From CAYVAP01 sp964343195 (GTDB lineage Bacteria > Bacteroidota > Bacteroidia > J057), in contig CAYFIR010000188.1 in the NCBI GenBank assembly GCA_964343195.1, positions 1-8,814 on the forward strand: 8,814 bases of DNA, written 5' to 3'. Under the pieces are notes generated by a model. It saw only the letters and a program-made list of their open reading frames with translations, was not told the origin of the DNA and did no database searches. Both the position numbers and the translations under genes were made by a program. The number at the start of each line of letters is the position of its first letter. Position 1 is the first letter of the stretch. Positions 6,104 through 8,814 of this stretch are shown here, piece by piece.

Positions 6104-7759
6104 TCAAACCTGTATCACCCCCGGATTAAACGGCTTCACCTCGGGGTTGCCATTGGCGACCTCGATGCCAGTTGAGATGATCTGACGGGTGTCGAGGGGA
6201 TCGACGATGCCATCGACCCAGAGACGGGCAGCGGCGTAGTAGGGTGAAGTCTGTGCCTCATAGCGGTTGCTGATCTCCGCGAGCATCTGCTTTTCTTCCT
6301 CGGGGTCGATCTCCTTGCCCTGCTTTTTGAGGGCCGCTACGCGAATCTGCAACAGGGTTTTGGCCGCCTGCGAACCACCCATCACGGCGATCTGGGCCGA
6401 GGGCCAGGCGTAGATGAGCCGAGGATCATACGCCTTGCCACACATGGCATAATTTCCTGCGCCGTAGCTGTTGCCGATGACGAAAGTAAATTTGGGTACC
6501 GTGCTGTTGGACACTGCGTTGACCATCTTGGCGCCATCCTTGATGATGCCCCCCTGCTCAGAGCGGGTACCCACCATGAAGCCGGTTACATCCTGCAAAA
6601 ACACCAGCGGGATGCGCTTTTGGTTGCAGTTCATGATGAAGCGAGCCGCCTTGTCGGCGCTGTCGCTGTAGATCACTCCGCCAAACTGCATCTCCCCCTT
6701 GGCGGACTTTTGCACCAGCCGCTGATTGGCCACGATGCCGACCGACCACCCGTCAATGCGGGCGTAGGCGCAGATGATGCTTTGCCCGTAGCTCTCCTTG
6801 TATTCCTGAATGGTATCCTTGTCCGCCAGCCGCACCAGCAAATCCCGCATGTCGTAGGGCTTGCTCCGGTCCCCAGGCAGGATGCCCATGATTTCCCTGG
6901 GGTCTTTAGCCGGAGCTTTGGGTTTCTCGCGGTTGAAACCCGCCGTTGGGCCCTGTCCCTGCTTGCCGATCAGGTCGCGTACCGTCTCGAGGCAGGTTTC
7001 GTCATCGGGCATGAGATAGTCGGTCACGCCCGAAATGGTCGAGTGCATTTCACCTCCGCCGAGTTCTTCCTGATCAGCGTCCTCGCCGATAGCAGACTTC
7101 ACGAGGTAAGGTCCCGCCAGGAACACTGAACCCGTTCCGTCCACAATGAGGGCCTCGTCGCTCATGATGGGCAGGTAGGCACCACCCGCTACACATGGCC
7201 CCATAATCGCCGCAATCTGTGGAATGCCCATGCCGCTCATCACAGCGTTGTTGCGGAAGATGCGCCCGAAGTGCTCCTTGTCAGGGAAAATCTCGTCCTG
7301 CATCGGCAGGAAAACTCCCGCACTATCGACGAGGTAGATGATGGGCAGGCGGTTTTCGATGGCGATCTCCTGAGCGCGCAGGTTTTTCTTGCCGGTCATG
7401 GGAAACCAGGCACCTGCCTTGACGGTTGCGTCATTGGCGACGATCATGCAGAGCCGTCCCGATACACGTCCTATGCCCGTTATTACCCCGGCAGAGGGGC
7501 AACCGCCGTATTCCTGGTACATGCCATCGGCGGCCAGGGCTCCCACTTCGAGAAATTCCTCCTTGTTGTCCAGAAGCCGCGCGATCCTCTCCCGTGCGGG
7601 CAGTTTCCCCTTGGCCTGATGCTTCTTCATGGCCTTTTCTCCCCCTCCTTTGTACACCGCCTTGAGTTTGCCGTTGAGTTGCCGCATCAGCTCGCGGTTA
7701 TGGTCTTCGTTGGCATTAAAAGTCATGTCGTCGGGAGAAAAAGAGGGGCTGTACTTCAT
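6104..7759 (-). CDS. mccB: Acyl-CoA carboxylase beta subunit, methylcrotonyl-CoA type
   Basis: The 551-residue protein is the carboxyltransferase half of a biotin-dependent acyl-CoA carboxylase: it moves CO2 from carboxybiotin to an acyl-CoA. Two crotonase-like halves are visible, N-terminal (about 50-290) with GRVSGRLCMIVANDATVKAG (97-116) and the oxyanion loop GPCVAGGAY (187-195), and C-terminal (about 300-540) with DVTGFMVG (390-397), GGIIKDGAKMV (403-413) and the second loop SYGAGNYAMCGKAY (431-444). The GAGNYAMCG form is that of methylcrotonyl-CoA carboxylases; propionyl-CoA carboxylases have a YGGAYDVM form there. The length also suits methylcrotonyl-CoA carboxylase beta. The likely role is leucine degradation, but related enzymes for geranyl-CoA or other acyl-CoAs share this scaffold. 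The biotin-carrying alpha subunit gene is not in the window, and neither are isovaleryl-CoA dehydrogenase or HMG-CoA lyase. The ATG at 7759 is the first start; M12 is a possible alternative, since conserved sequence begins only after about residue 20. Heptamer arrays flank the gene on both sides. Confidence 0.92.
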   Translation of the reverse strand: MKYSPSFSPDDMTFNANEDHNRELMRQLNGKLKAVYKGGGEKAMKKHQAKGKLPARERIARLLDNKEEFLEVGALAADGMYQEYGGCPSAGVITGIGRVSGRLCMIVANDATVKAGAWFPMTGKKNLRAQEIAIENRLPIIYLVDSAGVFLPMQDEIFPDKEHFGRIFRNNAVMSGMGIPQIAAIMGPCVAGGAYLPIMSDEALIVDGTGSVFLAGPYLVKSAIGEDADQEELGGGEMHSTISGVTDYLMPDDETCLETVRDLIGKQGQGPTAGFNREKPKAPAKDPREIMGILPGDRSKPYDMRDLLVRLADKDTIQEYKESYGQSIICAYARIDGWSVGIVANQRLVQKSAKGEMQFGGVIYSDSADKAARFIMNCNQKRIPLVFLQDVTGFMVGTRSEQGGIIKDGAKMVNAVSNSTVPKFTFVIGNSYGAGNYAMCGKAYDPRLIYAWPSAQIAVMGGSQAAKTLLQIRVAALKKQGKEIDPEEEKQMLAEISNRYEAQTSPYYAAARLWVDGIVDPLDTRQIISTGIEVANGNPEVKPFNPGVIQV

Positions 7760-7762
7760 AGG

Positions 7763-7797
7763 GTTCGGCGTTGGAAGTTCGGCGTTCGGAGTTGCGC
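7763..7797 (+). repeat. Heptamer array 5' of the carboxylase gene
   Basis: Five gapless 7-nt units on the plus strand: GTTCGGC (7763-7769), GTTGGAA, GTTCGGC, then GTTCGGA and GTTGCGC. All begin GTT. It starts three bases upstream of the carboxylase ATG and is antisense to that gene, so it would lie in the carboxylase leader if transcription starts further upstream. This is a GC-richer version of the same family as the other three arrays. Confidence 0.68.
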
Positions 7798-7975
7798 TTC
7801 CGGTACAAGTGGGCTATATGCAGCTTCGGATCTGGAAACAAGGGAAAATGTGTGTGTTCCTTTTAAGATAACAATGTTTCGTGGATCCTGTCAGCTTTGC
7901 GAAAATAATCGAAAAGGCAGATAGACACAAACGTTCGTTAGCGTTTTTTATTGCGAAGAGAAACCACAAAAGAAG
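7798..7975. other. Gene-free stretch upstream of the carboxylase gene
   Basis: Part of a 482-nt gap (7760-8241) between the divergent carboxylase and yjjX-like genes. I see no plausible gene and no good TAnnTTTG/TTG promoter pair on the minus strand here. The carboxylase promoter is expected in this stretch but cannot be placed. Short frames that cross it show no start signal or protein-like composition. Confidence 0.5.
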
Positions 7976-8128
7976 CCTCGCGGAGAGGTAGTAGGGGATG
8001 CTCTTTGTTCTCCAACCAATAGTTCGGAGCGAGTCTTCTTCTCTGCGCCTCCGCGTCTCTGCGTGAGAAAAAGAAAGGTTCACGCAGAGGCGCAGAGGTG
8101 GTAACGTATGTTATTTTGTTCTTCAACC
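7976..8128. repeat. Dispersed-type repeat element with inverted and direct repeats
   Basis: CTCTGCGTGA (8057-8066) and TCACGCAGAG (8080-8089) are a perfect 10-bp inverted repeat with a 13-nt loop. The outer parts, CTCTGCGCCT (8041-8050) and its partner within 8087-8098, extend the pairing, with an 8-nt duplication in the left arm. In addition a direct repeat of about 34 nt occurs at 7985-8017 and 8095-8128. The copies match at about 26 of 34 positions with one gap, both start GAGGT and both end in TTTGTTCTYCAACC. CTCTGCGCCTCTGCGTGA-like words are, from memory, common dispersed intergenic sequences in Bacteroidota, Cyanobacteria and other phyla. Translations of them give low-complexity RRDAEAQRR peptides that are artefacts. 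No transposase is present, so this would be a non-autonomous or remnant element. Confidence 0.7.
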
Positions 8129-8228
8129 GCCCTTTGGCAAGTTATTCACCACTCGGGGGAGACTTCCTCTACGTGCCTACCGCGTGAAAAACTCTTCGCC
8201 CTAACTCCGCAGGAATAAAAAACAGCCC

Positions 8229-8236
8229 TACCTTTG
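8229..8236 (+). promoter_or_regulatory. Perfect Bacteroidota -7 element before the yjjX-like gene
   Basis: TACCTTTG fits the consensus TAnnTTTG exactly and ends five bases before the ATG (TACCTTTGCCCCCATG). No clear TTG is found 19-21 nt upstream. Initiation at the usual distance would fall at or next to the start codon, giving a leaderless or nearly leaderless mRNA and explaining the lack of a Shine-Dalgarno site. Confidence 0.5.
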
Positions 8237-8241
8237 CCCCC

Positions 8242-8760
8242 ATGTTAGCCATTGTATCCTCCCAAAATCCCGTCAAGATTCGTGCGACGGAACTCGCCTT
8301 CACCGAAGCCTTTCCGCAGGAGAACTTCACCTTTCAGGGGATATCGGTGCCATCCGGCGTTTCGGATCAGCCGATGACCGAAGAAGAAACTCTGCTCGGT
8401 GCCCGTAACCGCGTACAGGCCGCGCGCGAAAAACATCCCGAAGCAGACTACTGGATCGGCATCGAAGGGGGCCTCCACCCCATGGAAACGGGGTTACAAG
8501 CCATGGCCTGGGTGGTGGTGCAAGGCAAAGAAAGTCGAGGCGAAGGTCGCTCCTGTGGATTCATGTTGCCGCCAGAGGTAAACGAATTACTCGCCCAGGG
8601 CCTGGAACTGGGCCACGCCATCGACAAGCTCACCGGCGATACCAATACAGCCAAGAAAGGTGGAGCCGTTGGGATGCTGACCGGGGGGCTTATTACCCGG
8701 ACGACGTTGTATGTCCCGGCAGTAACGTTGGCGCTGATTCCGTTTTTGGGAGGGGAGTAA
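8242..8760 (+). CDS. yjjX: Inosine/xanthosine triphosphatase, YjjX family
   Basis: The 172-residue protein matches the YjjX/DUF84 family in length (E. coli YjjX is about 170) and in all its signature stretches. These are SSQNPVKIRA (6-15), the nucleotide-binding N-terminus; SGVSDQP (38-44); ET..GARNR (49-57); DYWIGIEGGL (69-78), the acidic metal-binding core; GRSCGFMLP (102-110); and KGGAVGMLTGGLITR (139-153). Members remove non-canonical purine nucleoside triphosphates (ITP, XTP) from the nucleotide pool before they enter DNA or RNA. The enzyme is cytoplasmic with no signal peptide. The ATG at 8242 starts right before the conserved N-terminal strand, so the start is secure. The gene is alone on its strand in the window; a heptamer array overlaps the last base of its stop codon and runs to the window edge. 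Confidence 0.93.
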   Translation: MLAIVSSQNPVKIRATELAFTEAFPQENFTFQGISVPSGVSDQPMTEEETLLGARNRVQAAREKHPEADYWIGIEGGLHPMETGLQAMAWVVVQGKESRGEGRSCGFMLPPEVNELLAQGLELGHAIDKLTGDTNTAKKGGAVGMLTGGLITRTTLYVPAVTLALIPFLGGE

Positions 8761-8814
8761 TTCGTAGTTCGTAGTTCGTAGTTCGTAGTTCGTAGTTCGT
8801 AGTTCGTAGTTCGT
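8760..8814 (+). repeat. Near-perfect heptamer tandem array, continuing past the window
   Basis: One ATTCGTA (8760-8766, its A being the last base of the TAA stop) is followed by six exact GTTCGTA units and a partial GTTCGT at the edge. It is the purest of the four heptamer arrays and again lies directly 3' of a stop codon in the sense direction. The identity of the units suggests recent expansion by replication slippage. The true length cannot be seen. Confidence 0.95.

Noticed and set aside
6620..7129. 169-codon plus-strand frame
   Set aside because: Lies wholly antisense within the carboxylase gene. Its composition is that of a shadow frame.
7271..7924. 217-codon plus-strand frame
   Set aside because: Mostly antisense to the conserved N-terminal half of the carboxylase, whose codon use creates a long shadow frame. 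No recognisable domain.
7921..7950. AACGTTCGTTAGCGTT followed by a T-run as a terminator
   Set aside because: The self-pairing is short and irregular, and no plus-strand gene lies upstream that would need it.
7814..8126. Two overlapping minus-strand frames of 89 and 62 codons with HAETRRRREE- and RRDAEAQRR-like peptides
   Set aside because: They are translations of the CTCTGCGCCTC-type repeat. Such arginine/glutamate-rich peptides recur in databases as artefacts of this repeat. No start signal or signal peptide supports a gene.

Overview
This is an 8.8 kb stretch of an ordinary-looking bacterial chromosome of intermediate GC. The best guess is a member of the Bacteroidota, possibly Saprospiria-like. 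The clues are a perfect Bacteroidota-type -7 element (TAnnTTTG, here TACCTTTG at 8229-8236), the absence of clear Shine-Dalgarno sequences before most genes, and intergenic heptanucleotide repeats. The assignment is an inference from style, not from a marker gene.

Layout. Positions 1-203 hold two copies of an imperfect 51-nt repeat (period 75) separated by a hairpin. A four-helix membrane protein (204-590, +) converges on a secreted protein of unknown function (653-1381, -). That protein lies 64 nt downstream of, and on the same strand as, a 779-residue RND/MMPL-type exporter (1446-3785, -); the two may form an operon. The exporter is divergent from a lipoprotein membrane dipeptidase of family M19 (3971-5197, +). 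The dipeptidase converges on a secreted protein with a bacterial SH3 domain (5245-5985, -). Next come the beta (carboxyltransferase) subunit of an acyl-CoA carboxylase of the methylcrotonyl-CoA type (6104-7759, -), a repeat-bearing gap of 482 nt without genes, and a YjjX-family inosine/xanthosine triphosphatase (8242-8760, +).

How the genes relate. They do not form one pathway. The dipeptidase, the SH3-domain protein and the 242-residue protein are predicted to be exported. The exporter and the small membrane protein belong to the envelope. The carboxylase (probably leucine catabolism) and the house-cleaning NTPase are cytoplasmic. I see no tRNA, rRNA, CRISPR array, transposase, phage gene or defence system.

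The most interesting signal is in the gaps between genes. Four of them carry short tandem arrays with an exact period of seven bases and a shared consensus close to RTTCGKM. The arrays start at 5202, 6066, 7763 and 8760. Three lie directly 3' of a stop codon and read in the same sense as the gene they follow. A second dispersed-looking repeat with a CTCTGCGYCTC-type inverted repeat sits near 7976-8128. No previously undescribed protein system could be demonstrated.
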